Below are positions 25,619 through 34,411 of a stretch of DNA of 64,000 nt, one piece after another. Origin of the DNA: RPQJ01 sp963707145 (lineage in GTDB: Bacteria > Pseudomonadota > Gammaproteobacteria > Steroidobacterales > Steroidobacteraceae); contig CAVPOQ010000008.1 in the NCBI GenBank assembly GCA_963707145.1, forward strand, positions 620,001 through 684,000, given 5' to 3'. The notes beneath the pieces were generated by a model. It saw only the letters and a list, made by a program, of their open reading frames with translations. It ran no database searches and was not told where the DNA came from. The first letter of the stretch is position 1; the number at the start of each line of letters is the position of its first letter. A program made the position numbers and the translations under genes.

Positions 25619-26162
25619 CGTCACCCGGCGCAAGCTCAAGGTCGCGACGACCTCGCTGGCCGGCTGCTTCGGCTGCCACATGTCCTTCCTCGACATCGAC
25701 GAGCGGCTGTTCCCGCTGCTCGAGCGGATCGAGTTCGACCGCTCGCCGCTCACCGACATCAAGCACTGCGGACCCTGCGACATCGGCATCATCGAGGGCG
25801 GCATCTGCAACGCGGAGAACGTGCACGTGCTGCGCGAGTTCCGCGCCAACTGCAAGATCCTGGTTGCGATGGGCGCCTGCGCCGTCACCGGCGGCCTGCC
25901 CGCGCAGCGCAACCACCTCGACCTCGGCCAGTGCCTGCAGGAGGTGTACCTCACGGAGCCGAGCATCGGGCACGGCCTGATCCCGAACGACCCGGAGCTG
26001 CCGCTGCCGCTCGACAAGGTGCACCCGCTGCACGAGGTCGTGAAGGTCGACTACTTCATCCCCGGCTGCCCGCCTTCCGGCGACGCGATCTGGAAGTTCC
26101 TCACCGACCTGATCGAGGGCCGCACGCCGAAGCTCGGCCACGGCCTGATCCACTACGACTGA
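25611..26162 (+). CDS. hoxY: NAD-reducing [NiFe]-hydrogenase small subunit
   Basis: The 183-residue protein has the short HoxY form, with one [4Fe-4S] cluster ligated by Cys from CFGCH, the MGACAVTGG segment and PGCPPSG. It also has a GPCDIGIIEGG stretch. There is no Tat signal, so it is a cytoplasmic enzyme. The ATG at 25611 has a GGAGAG site just upstream. It passes electrons from the Ni-Fe site in HoxH to HoxU. Confidence 0.93.
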   Translation: MTDVTRRKLKVATTSLAGCFGCHMSFLDIDERLFPLLERIEFDRSPLTDIKHCGPCDIGIIEGGICNAENVHVLREFRANCKILVAMGACAVTGGLPAQRNHLDLGQCLQEVYLTEPSIGHGLIPNDPELPLPLDKVHPLHEVVKVDYFIPGCPPSGDAIWKFLTDLIEGRTPKLGHGLIHYD

Positions 26163-26178
26163 ACGGAATCGCACGCCC

Positions 26179-27651
26179 ATGAGCAATTTCCCGCTGGAGA
26201 CCGCCGCCCATCCCGAACAGCTGCGCCGCGTGGTGATCGAGCCCGTGTCGCGCGTCGAGGGCCACGGCAAGGTCACGCTGCTGATGGACGAGGATGACCA
26301 TGTCCAGCAGGCACGGCTGCACATCGTCGAGTTCCGCGCCTTCGAGAAATTCATCCAGGGCCGGCCGTACTGGGAAGTGCCGGTGATGGTGCAGCGGCTG
26401 TGCGGCATCTGCCCGGTGAGCCACCACCTCGCGGCCTGCAAGGCGCTCGACCAGGTGGTCGGCGCAACGCAGCTCACGCCCACGGCGGAGAAGATCCGCC
26501 GGCTGATGCACTACGGGCAGATCCTGCAGTCGCACGCGCTGCACTTCTTCCACCTGTCGTCGCCCGACCTGCTGTTCGGATTCGACTCCGACGTCGCGCG
26601 CCGCAACATCGTCGGCGTCGCCGCCGAGTACCCGGAGGTGGCCCGCCAGGGCGTGCTGCTGCGCAAGTACGGCCAGGAGGTCATCCGCCACACCGCGGGC
26701 AAGCGCATCCACGGCACGGGCGCGGTGCCGGGCGGCGTGAACAAGAGCCTGACCGCCGCCGAGCGCGACGAGCTGCAGAAGGACGTCTACCAGATGATCA
26801 GCTGGAGCCGCGAGGCGGTGCGGCTGGTCAAGCGGCTGTTCGAGCAGGATCTCGAGAACTACCGCGGCTTCGGTTCGTTCGAGGCGCGCACGCTGAGCCT
26901 GGTGCGTGCCGACGGCGCGATGGACCTCTACCACGGCGGGCTGCGCGCGCAGCACGCCGACGGCCGCACGATCTTCGACCACGTCGACTACGACCACTAC
27001 TGGGAGCAGATCTCGGAGGAAGTGAAGGCCTGGTCGTACATGAAGTTCCCGTACCTCACGGCGCTCGGCCACGAGGACGGCTGGTACCGGGTGGGGCCGC
27101 TCACGCGCGTCACGCGCTGCGACTTCATCCCGACGCCGCTCGCCGACCGCGAACGCCGCGAGTTCATGGCCTTTGACGAGGGCCGCGCCGCGCGCTCGAC
27201 GCTCGGCTTCCACTGGGCGCGCATGATCGAGATGCTGCACTCGGCAGAGGCGATCAAGGACCTGCTGCACGACGGCGACCTGCTGGGCACCGACCTCATG
27301 GCCGGCGGCGAGCGTCAGGCGCGCGGCGTGGGCGTCATCGAGGCGCCGCGCGGCACGCTGATCCACCACTACCGGGTGGACGAGAACGACCAGGTGGCGC
27401 GTGCCAACCTGATCGTCTCGACGACCCACAACAACCACGCCATGAACATCGCGATCCGCGAGGTGGCGAAGAAGTACCTCGACGGTCGCAAGCTGACCGA
27501 GGGCCTGCTGAACCACATCGAGGTGGCGGTGCGCGCGTTCGACCCGTGCCTCTCCTGCGCCACGCACGCGATCGGCAAGATGCCGCTCGAGGTGCAACTC
27601 GTCGACGCGGAGGGGAGCGTGGTGGATACGCTGGTGCGCAACTCGAAGTGA
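26179..27651 (+). CDS. hoxH: NAD-reducing [NiFe]-hydrogenase large subunit
   Basis: The 490-residue catalytic subunit carries all four nickel ligands: the N-terminal RLCGICPVSH (about residue 74) and the C-terminal DPCLSCATH (about residue 455-463). A 27-residue tail follows the final His, the part expected to be removed by the maturation protease after Ni insertion. It should reversibly oxidise H2 with electrons passed to NAD+. Its stop overlaps the hoxW start. Nickel/Fe(CN)2CO assembly genes (hyp) are not in the window. Confidence 0.95.
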   Translation: MSNFPLETAAHPEQLRRVVIEPVSRVEGHGKVTLLMDEDDHVQQARLHIVEFRAFEKFIQGRPYWEVPVMVQRLCGICPVSHHLAACKALDQVVGATQLTPTAEKIRRLMHYGQILQSHALHFFHLSSPDLLFGFDSDVARRNIVGVAAEYPEVARQGVLLRKYGQEVIRHTAGKRIHGTGAVPGGVNKSLTAAERDELQKDVYQMISWSREAVRLVKRLFEQDLENYRGFGSFEARTLSLVRADGAMDLYHGGLRAQHADGRTIFDHVDYDHYWEQISEEVKAWSYMKFPYLTALGHEDGWYRVGPLTRVTRCDFIPTPLADRERREFMAFDEGRAARSTLGFHWARMIEMLHSAEAIKDLLHDGDLLGTDLMAGGERQARGVGVIEAPRGTLIHHYRVDENDQVARANLIVSTTHNNHAMNIAIREVAKKYLDGRKLTEGLLNHIEVAVRAFDPCLSCATHAIGKMPLEVQLVDAEGSVVDTLVRNSK

Positions 27652-28127
27652 GTGCGTCGTCGGGCGGCCGCGCGCCGGTGCTGGTGCTCGCGGTCGGCAA
27701 CCCGAGCCGCGGCGACGATGCGATCGGCCCGGAGCTCGCCGCGCGGCTCGAGGCCGAGCGGCTCCCGGGCGTCGAGGTGATCAGCGAGTTCCAGCTGCAG
27801 GTCGAGAACGCGCTCGATCTGCTCGGGCGCGAGCGCGTGATCTTCGTGGACGCAGGCACCGGCACGCCCGAGCCCTTCGAACTGCGGCGCATCGCGCCGG
27901 CGCCGGAGTTCCTGCACACCTCGCATGCGCTGGCGCCCGAAGCGGTCCTTGCCACCTACGCGCGGGTGCAGGGTGGGGAGGTGCCCGACGCGTGGGTGCT
28001 TTGCGTCCCGGGGGAGTCGTTCGAACTCGGCGGGACGCTGAGTGCCGTGGCCGTGACACGCATCGACGCCGCCTGGCCGCGCCTCGTCGAACTGTGCGCA
28101 GTTGGGCGCGCACGCGGCGATTCCTGA
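27648..28127 (+). CDS. hoxW: Hydrogenase maturation endopeptidase
   Basis: The 159-residue protein belongs to the HybD/HyaD/HoxW peptidase family, with GNPSRGDDAIGPEL near the N-terminus (the Asp is a Ni-sensing ligand) and FVDAGTG (second ligand Asp). It trims the HoxH C-terminus after nickel loading. The GTG start lies in a GTGA overlap with hoxH, consistent with dedicated service to that subunit. Confidence 0.9.
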   Translation: MSASSGGRAPVLVLAVGNPSRGDDAIGPELAARLEAERLPGVEVISEFQLQVENALDLLGRERVIFVDAGTGTPEPFELRRIAPAPEFLHTSHALAPEAVLATYARVQGGEVPDAWVLCVPGESFELGGTLSAVAVTRIDAAWPRLVELCAVGRARGDS

Positions 28128-28232
28128 TCCGCAGCGGGCCGCGGGCGATGTCCCGGCGACGAACTGCCGTGGCCGGGCCGATCGAACTCGTGTCACATTG
28201 ACGCGGATCCGATCCGGCAACCGAGGCGACCC

Positions 28233-28903
28233 GTGACCAACGCACCGACCGTGCCGTTCATCCCGGCGGCAAACTGCACCGACGAGGAATTGCTGCGCCG
28301 CGCTCGGGAGTTCCGCGACCTCGTGAGCCGTCGCCGCACGGTGCGCGACTTCACCCGCGGCCGGTGCCGCGCGGGGTCATCGAGGCCTGCATCGCCGCGG
28401 CGGGCACGGCCCCGAGCGGCGCGAACCAGCAGCCGTGGCACTTCGTGGCGATCTCCGACCCGGCGGTGAAGCGCCGCATCCGCGAGGCCGCCGAGGCCGA
28501 GGAACGCGAGTTCTACGAGCACCGGGCGCCCGAGGAGTGGCTCGAGGCGCTGCGGCCGATCGGCACGGACTGGCGCAAGCCGTTCCTCGAGACGGCGCCC
28601 TGGTTGATCGCGATTTTCGTGAAGAAGTGGGGGCGGGACGCCGACGGCGGCAAGCTCAAGCACTACTACCCGGCCGAGTCGGTCGGCATCGCCACCGGCC
28701 TGCTCATCACCGCGCTGCACACGGCCGGGCTCGCGACACTCACCCACACCCCGAGCCCGATGGGATTCCTCAACGAGATCCTCGGGCGTCCCGCCGACTC
28801 CGACCGGCCGTTCCTGCTGCTGGTGGCCGGGCATCCGGCACCGCAAGCGCGCGTGCCGGCCATCGAGCGCCGGCCGCTCGGGGCGATCTGCACCTGGTAT
28901 TGA
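28233..28903 (+). pseudogene. Nitroreductase family protein, broken by one frameshift
   Basis: The first frame begins at a GTG (28233) and reads ...RRRTVRDFTRG before going out of frame. The rest (PRGVIEACIAAAG...PSGANQQPWHF) continues in another frame to 28903. Adding one C at about 28361, in a GGC-CGG context, restores a 223-residue protein. RRTVRDF and APSGANQQPWHF are FMN-binding elements of nitroreductases, closest in style to the iodotyrosine-deiodinase-like branch. Substrate is unknown. The lesion may be a sequencing error rather than real decay. Confidence 0.75.
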
Positions 28904-29012
28904 GACGCGGCTTCCGTTCCGGCACCGTCGGGGCAGGGAATCGAGCGGGGGCGGCCCGGTCCCGGTACACTTGACAATCATTTGCCCCAAGTTCCCCAAG
29001 GGCAGGCTGCTC

Positions 29013-30170
29013 ATGAAAAACGACGCTCCCGCCGGCGCTGAGTCCGCGCCGATCAACTGGCTGACCACCATCCTGTTCACGGCCACGCCGCTCGCCGCGC
29101 TCGTGCTCGTGCCCTGGTATGGCATCGCCCACGGCTACGGCGCCGCCGCGTGGCTGAGCCTGGTGTTCTTCCTCTGGGCCTGCGGCATCTCGATCACGGC
29201 GGGCTACCACCGCCTCTGGTCCCACCGCACCTACCAGGGGCACTGGTCGATCCGGCTGTTCTTCATGCTGTTCGGCGCCATGGCGCTGCAGAACAGCATC
29301 CTCATCTGGTCGTCGCAGCACCGCACCCATCACCGTTTCGTGGACGACGTGGACAAGGACCCCTACAGCGCGAAGCGGGGTTTCTGGTTCTCCCACATGG
29401 GCTGGATCCTGCGCAACTACCCGAGCGGGCGGAACGACTTCACCAACGCGAAGGATCTCGAGCGCGACCCGATCGTGATGTTCCAGCACCGCTGGTACGT
29501 GCCGCTCACGATCACGATGAACGTGGCGCTGCCGCTCGGGCTCGGCTGGGCGCTCGGCGACCCGTGGGGCGTGTTCCTGCTGGGCGGCCTGCTGCGTCTC
29601 GTGCTGAACCACCATTTCACGTGGTTCATCAACTCGCTGGCCCACATGTGGGGCTCGCAGCCCTACACCGACGAGAACACTGCGCGCGACAACCCCGCGC
29701 TCGCGTTCCTCACCTACGGCGAGGGCTATCACAATTTCCACCACATCTTCCAGAACGACTACCGCAATGGCGTGAAGTGGTATCAGTTCGATCCCACCAA
29801 ATGGCTGATCGCGACGCTTGCCTGGCTCGGACTCGCCAGCGGCCTCAAGCGCGTGCCCGACCTCTGGATCCAGCGAGCGCAGATCGCGATGCAGTTCAAG
29901 CGCATGGAGGCCGCGCTCGAGCGGCGCAGCGGGCGTTTCGGCGACGAGCAGGTCGAGCGCCTGCGGGCACGCGTCACCGAGGAATACGCCGCGTTCCGCC
30001 GGTCGCTCGAGGACTGGGCGAAGGTGCGCGACCAGTGGGTCGCGGACCGCAGACAGAACCTGCTCCAGAAATGGGAGGAGACGAGCTTCCGCCTCCGGCT
30101 GCGTCAGATCGAGCAGGGCCTGCGGATCCAGCGGCGCCGCCTGCGCGTCATGTCGCGCGCCTACGCCTAG
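29013..30170 (+). CDS. Acyl-CoA/acyl-lipid delta-9-type fatty acid desaturase
   Basis: The 385-residue integral membrane di-iron enzyme has the three histidine boxes: HRLWSH (about residue 66), HRTHHRF (about 104) and HNFHH (about 246), with hydrophobic pairs at about 18-65 and 178-205. It introduces a double bond into saturated acyl chains using O2. A charged, Arg/Glu-rich C-terminal extension of about 95 residues, probably coiled coil, goes beyond the core. The ATG at 29013 follows a GGCAGG site. The stop codon forms a CTAG overlap with the convergent receptor gene. Confidence 0.9.
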   Translation: MKNDAPAGAESAPINWLTTILFTATPLAALVLVPWYGIAHGYGAAAWLSLVFFLWACGISITAGYHRLWSHRTYQGHWSIRLFFMLFGAMALQNSILIWSSQHRTHHRFVDDVDKDPYSAKRGFWFSHMGWILRNYPSGRNDFTNAKDLERDPIVMFQHRWYVPLTITMNVALPLGLGWALGDPWGVFLLGGLLRLVLNHHFTWFINSLAHMWGSQPYTDENTARDNPALAFLTYGEGYHNFHHIFQNDYRNGVKWYQFDPTKWLIATLAWLGLASGLKRVPDLWIQRAQIAMQFKRMEAALERRSGRFGDEQVERLRARVTEEYAAFRRSLEDWAKVRDQWVADRRQNLLQKWEETSFRLRLRQIEQGLRIQRRRLRVMSRAYA

Positions 30171-32350
30171 AACCCGATCGAGAATCCGCCCTGCACCAGC
30201 CGCGGCATGCCGGGCACGAGGCCGCGGCTCATGTCCACGACGTAGAGCTCGTCGGTCAGGTTCTTCACGGTCAGGAACAGGTTGACGTTCCACGCGTCCA
30301 GCGGGAGGTTCGCGCTCAGGTTCCAGATCGTGTAGCCCGGCATCTCGCCGCGCTGGCCGTTCGGTGTGATCTCGACGGTGTTAAGGTCGTCCGTGTACGC
30401 CGAGCTCGTGTACACGCCCTCGAGTTGCACTGACAGCCCGAACGGCGCACGCACTCCGATCGTGCCCGAGAAGAGCTGCTCCGGCGTGTAAGGCAGGCGG
30501 TTACCGGTCACCTGCACACTCGTGGATCCCGGCACGCTGCTGTAGCGCCGTCCCTCGAACTCCGCGGTTGGGAGCCAGGTCCACGACAGGCGCCCGAACA
30601 CCTCGACCGGCCAGTCCACGAAGCCCGTGCTGTCGGCATTCCCGGCCAGCTCGAAGCCCTGCTGCAGCGTCTGCCCGGCGCTCGTCAGCGCCGCGCCCGA
30701 GCCGCCCGCGACGCTCGCCGGGACGATCTGGTTCTCGAAGTCGAGGCGGAACAGCGTGGCCTCCGCATACAGCCCGTCGCGGAGATCGCTGCGCACGCCG
30801 AGCTCGTAATTCCACGAGTACTCGGGATCCAGGTTCACGCTGCCGCCGGCGGGCGTGATGATGTCCGCGACGCCGGGCGGCGAGAATCCGCGGTGCACGC
30901 CGGCGAAGACGGTTGTCCCTCGGATGGGCTCGAAGGTGGCGCCGATGCCCGGGATCCATTCGTCCACGCTCGCCGTGCCGCGCGTCCCGAGCAGGTGGTC
31001 CACCCGCACGTAGTCCACGTGCTCGTAGCGCAGCCCCGGGGTGAGGGTCCAGCGGCCGAAGTCGAATCGGTTCTGCAGGAAGCCTGACCACGCGGTGACG
31101 TCCCGGTCGCTGTCTTCCCTGATGCCGGCGTTGCGGCCGGTGCCGGGCTCCCGGGCGTGCGGCGTGTCGCCGTTCGCCTGCACGCGGTACTGGTGCTCCT
31201 GGTGATAGCGGATGCCGGCGTCGGCAAGGTTCTCGACGCCGAAGAGCGCGTGGTTGAAGTTCACGCGCGGCTCGAGGCCCGCGGTCCAGTACTGGCGCAG
31301 CCGGCCCTCGTTGCCGCAGGTCGTGTCGAGGTTCGCCATGCCGCCGCAGGCGGGGTCGCTCGCGTCGTTCGGGCGCTGGCCCGAGTTGCTCGCCTGCCGC
31401 CACCAGTCGCGGTCGTACTCGGTGTAGTAGGCGTTGGTGAGGAACGTCGTGTCGTCGTCCAGTTCGAAGCGGTGCGTCGCCGAGGTGCCCCAACGGCTCG
31501 CGTACATGTGGTCGTTCCTGAACGGATTGCCACGCGGGTCGTCCTGCCACTCGGCCAGCGTGAGGCCGGTGTAGGTCACCTGCGAGTCCTCGTCGTAGTA
31601 GCTGCCGCGCAGCGTGAGCGCCTGCCGGTCGGTGAGTTGCTGCACGACCTTGAGGTTCAGGTCGCCGACTTCGAAGTGCATGTTCTCGCGGGTGCCGTCG
31701 GACTCTTTCCAGGTGCCGTTCAGCAGGTAGCCGGTGCGGCCGACGGTGTCGCCGAGCTGGCCGTGGAACTCGCGGTAGTCCTCGCTGCCGACGGTCGCGT
31801 CCATGCGGCCCGCCAGGTCCCCGGGGACGGCCGGAGTGATGTAGTTGACGAGGCCGCCGAGCGTCTGCGGACCGAACAGGATCTGCGAAGAGCCCTTCAG
31901 CACCTCGATGCGCTCGAAGCGGTTCACCGGCGGGTGGTAGTAGCTCGCGTTGTCGCCATAGGGGGCGAAGGCCAGCGGAATCCCGTCCTCGAGCATCAAC
32001 AGCTTGCTGGAGCGCGTGGGATTGAGGCCGCGGATACCGAGGTTGGGCCGCAGCCCGAAGCCTTCCTCGTCGCGCGCGAACACGCCCGGCACCTTGCGCA
32101 TCGCCTCGTTGACCGTGAACACGTGCGACTCCGCGAGCAGGGCCTGGTCGAGGACCATGCCGGAACCGGGGATGGTCTCGAGGTTGCTCTTCCTGCCGAT
32201 CACGACGATCACCGGCTCGAGCTCGGTGTCGGCTTCGGTACTGGGGGTGGGGGTACCGAGCGTTGGCTGCCCGGCAGCCGCGGCGGCGAGCAGCGTGGAG
32301 ACGGCAGCGAACAGGGCCGCGCTGGCGGCCGGTCGGATTCCGGAAGGCAT
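30167..32350 (-). CDS. TonB-dependent ferric-citrate/siderophore receptor (FecA-like)
   Basis: The 727-residue outer-membrane protein has a signal sequence, a TonB-box-like segment (about residues 43-55), and a plug domain with LGIRGLNPTRSSKLLMLEDG and GPQTLGGLVNYITP, which closely resembles FecA. It ends in a barrel terminating with Phe (GFSIGF). It should import a ferric chelate using TonB energy. A Fur-type site about 80 bases upstream supports iron control. No fecIR-type regulator is adjacent, and the plug lacks a long N-terminal signalling extension. Confidence 0.88.
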   Translation of the reverse strand: MPSGIRPAASAALFAAVSTLLAAAAAGQPTLGTPTPSTEADTELEPVIVVIGRKSNLETIPGSGMVLDQALLAESHVFTVNEAMRKVPGVFARDEEGFGLRPNLGIRGLNPTRSSKLLMLEDGIPLAFAPYGDNASYYHPPVNRFERIEVLKGSSQILFGPQTLGGLVNYITPAVPGDLAGRMDATVGSEDYREFHGQLGDTVGRTGYLLNGTWKESDGTRENMHFEVGDLNLKVVQQLTDRQALTLRGSYYDEDSQVTYTGLTLAEWQDDPRGNPFRNDHMYASRWGTSATHRFELDDDTTFLTNAYYTEYDRDWWRQASNSGQRPNDASDPACGGMANLDTTCGNEGRLRQYWTAGLEPRVNFNHALFGVENLADAGIRYHQEHQYRVQANGDTPHAREPGTGRNAGIREDSDRDVTAWSGFLQNRFDFGRWTLTPGLRYEHVDYVRVDHLLGTRGTASVDEWIPGIGATFEPIRGTTVFAGVHRGFSPPGVADIITPAGGSVNLDPEYSWNYELGVRSDLRDGLYAEATLFRLDFENQIVPASVAGGSGAALTSAGQTLQQGFELAGNADSTGFVDWPVEVFGRLSWTWLPTAEFEGRRYSSVPGSTSVQVTGNRLPYTPEQLFSGTIGVRAPFGLSVQLEGVYTSSAYTDDLNTVEITPNGQRGEMPGYTIWNLSANLPLDAWNVNLFLTVKNLTDELYVVDMSRGLVPGMPRLVQGGFSIGF

Positions 32351-32421
32351 GGAGTGATTCTTGTTGCGTCGCGAGTGATGACCCGGACGCGACTCTAGGC
32401 ATCGAGGGCCTAGTCGTCAAT

Positions 32422-32440
32422 GCAAATCATTCTCATTCGT
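32422..32440 (-). promoter_or_regulatory. Predicted Fur box of the TonB receptor gene
   Basis: GCAAATCATTCTCATTCGT is strongly AT-rich in a GC-rich setting and resembles the Fur consensus around an ATTCTCATT core. It lies about 80 bases upstream of the receptor start. Iron-dependent repression is inferred. Confidence 0.6.
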
Positions 32441-32538
32441 ATCCGTATTTACCGAGAGGCGCAGGTGGCGCTACAGGATCAGTCGGTGCTGCACGCCGTG
32501 GCGCAATCCTAGGCCGGGGCTGGAAAGCGAACCCGGTC

Positions 32539-33021
32539 TCAGTCGCGGAAGTTCGTGTACTGCAGCGGCAGCTCGAACCCGCCATTGCGCACCAGCGCGA
32601 TCACCGCCTGCAGGTCGTCCCGGCTCTTGCCGGTGACCCGCACCTGCTGGTCCTGCAGCGCCGCCTGCACCTTGAGCTTCGAATCCTTCACGAGCCGCTG
32701 GATCTTCTTGCCGAGTTCGGTATCCACACCCTGGCGCAGCGTGGCCAGCTGTCGGGCCGTCTGGCCCGTCGTCACCGGTTCGTCGACCTTCAGGCAGGCG
32801 ACGTCGATGCCGCGCTTGGAGAGCTTGAGCTTCAGCACGTCCAGCATCTGTTTGAGTTGAAAATCCGCCGGTGCCGTGAGCGTTATGACGGCTTCTTTCA
32901 ACTCGAACTTGGCATTCGTGCCCTTGAAGTCGAACCGTTGGCCGACCTCGCGGTTGGCCTGGTCGACCGCATTGGCGACCTCATGGAGGTTGATCTCGGA
33001 GACGATGTCGAAGGACGGCAT
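32539..33021 (-). CDS. yajQ: YajQ family cyclic di-GMP-binding protein
   Basis: The 160-residue protein has the full length of the family and its signatures: MPSFDIVSEIN at the start, FDFKGTNAKFEL (about residue 30) and the final ELPLQYTNFRD. Family members bind nucleotides and, in Xanthomonas, c-di-GMP, acting with transcription factors. It appears monocistronic. Confidence 0.95.
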   Translation of the reverse strand: MPSFDIVSEINLHEVANAVDQANREVGQRFDFKGTNAKFELKEAVITLTAPADFQLKQMLDVLKLKLSKRGIDVACLKVDEPVTTGQTARQLATLRQGVDTELGKKIQRLVKDSKLKVQAALQDQQVRVTGKSRDDLQAVIALVRNGGFELPLQYTNFRD

Positions 33022-33097
33022 GGCGACTCGGCGGGCGGGGCGCGGGACTGCGCGAGCGGCATGATGCGGACCCGGCCGCCGTTCGGGAAGGGGGTGG

Positions 33098-33859
33098 CTA
33101 CAGCCGCGCGCGCAGCCGCCAGAGCGTGAGGCCGTTGATTGCGAGGCAGGCGGCCAGCCCGAGCAGATAGGCGGTCAACGGCCCCAGCCGCTCCATGCCC
33201 ACCGCTACCACGTAGAAGAATGCCGCGAAGGCATACATCCCGACCAGGAACCCTCGCAGCACCCGCGTCGCCGCGGCCCGCCCGAGCTGGTGGTGCGCGA
33301 ACGCCGTGAGCAGGATCACGACGATCGGGAACGGCGTGACGAGCCCGCTCAGCTGCGGTCCGAGCCAGCCGGCGATCCCGGTCTGCACGAGCACGAACGC
33401 CGCGGCGATGCCGAGCCGCGCCGGCATGTCCCAGCGTGGCGGGGACGCGGCGGCCGGCGCGACCGAGGGCGGGCGGAGAGTCGCGAGGCACAGCGCGGCA
33501 CAAACGAACACACCGAGCAGTGCGACCCACGGTGGCAGCCAGACGCCCTCGAGCATCGCGGTTGCCGCGACGAACGCTGCGACCGCTGCCAGCGACGCTG
33601 CTGCCCACCCGCGAGCGGCCAGCGCATCGTAGGCGAGGCAGAACGCGCAGGACGACCACATGCCGAGCAACGTCGCGCCCGCGGCGTGCTGGGCGAATCC
33701 AGGTCCCTGCTCGATGCACACGAACACCGACACTGGCCCCGCCAGCAGCGGCAGTCCGGTAAGCCAGCCGCTCACGCCTGGGCCCCAGCGCCGGCCCGCG
33801 GCGCTGGCCAGGAACATGATCAACGGCGTGAGCGTGAGCTTGGCGAGGAACAGGATCAC
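33098..33859 (-). CDS. Polytopic inner-membrane protein, hypothetical
   Basis: The 253-residue protein is largely hydrophobic with seven to eight predicted transmembrane helices, including a conserved-looking first loop (GRRWGPGVSGWLTGLPLLAGP). No family is assigned confidently. The start is a GTG with no clear ribosome site. A transporter-like role is possible but not shown. Confidence 0.65.
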   Translation of the reverse strand: MILFLAKLTLTPLIMFLASAAGRRWGPGVSGWLTGLPLLAGPVSVFVCIEQGPGFAQHAAGATLLGMWSSCAFCLAYDALAARGWAAASLAAVAAFVAATAMLEGVWLPPWVALLGVFVCAALCLATLRPPSVAPAAASPPRWDMPARLGIAAAFVLVQTGIAGWLGPQLSGLVTPFPIVVILLTAFAHHQLGRAAATRVLRGFLVGMYAFAAFFYVVAVGMERLGPLTAYLLGLAACLAINGLTLWRLRARL

Positions 33860-33992
33860 GGGGCAGCCAGCGCCCCGGCGGACGCGTCGCCCGCTGCATC
33901 GGCCGAGGCATCACCCGTGAGCGCGTCGGCGAGCAGGCGACGGTCGCCGGTCGGCCTGTGGACAGTGCCTGTCACGCGCACGCGGCGCGGCG

Positions 33993-34379
33993 CTAGATCT
34001 TGAGCGCCTTGCGCATCTTGTCGACGAGGTTCTCGCCGCCGTGGTGGGCTACGTAGTCGATCACGATCGGCCCGAATTTCTTCGCTGTGTCGATGTCCAC
34101 GCCGAGCTCCGTGAAGGACGCGGCGAGACCCGCCCACCGCCCGACGCTGCTGCGGCCACCGAACAGCGAACCGATCCCGCCGGCGAGCGAACTCAGCGTG
34201 CTCGGCGGCGGCGCCTTGGCGAGCAGCTTGTCGGCGCCCGGGACGTCTGCCACGAACTGCTCGAAGTCCCGCCGCGCCATGTTCTGCTCGCCGGCTCGCA
34301 GCAGTGCCACGAGCCCGCCCTCAGCCTGCTTCCTGGTGACGCCGAGTTCCTTGGTGAGGCGCTTGACGAGATCATCCAT
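33993..34379 (-). CDS. DUF2780-like small protein
   Basis: The 128-residue protein begins MDDLVKRLTKELGV and contains KQAEGGLVALL, VPGADKLL and a glycine-rich LSSLAGGIGSLFGG segment before a helical end. This order matches the DUF2780 family (VcgC/VcgE-like), whose role is unknown. It sits 32 bases downstream of the large ATPase gene and may be co-transcribed with it. The 133 bases beyond its stop hold no gene. Confidence 0.65.
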   Translation of the reverse strand: MDDLVKRLTKELGVTRKQAEGGLVALLRAGEQNMARRDFEQFVADVPGADKLLAKAPPPSTLSSLAGGIGSLFGGRSSVGRWAGLAASFTELGVDIDTAKKFGPIVIDYVAHHGGENLVDKMRKALKI

Positions 34380-34411
34380 CGCGGGGGGCCCTCCGGGGCG
34401 CCGATTCTACG

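Noticed and set aside
28971..28976. TTGACA as a -35 element for the desaturase gene
   Set aside because: No acceptable -10 element lies 16-18 bases downstream, and the distance to the start would leave almost no leader.
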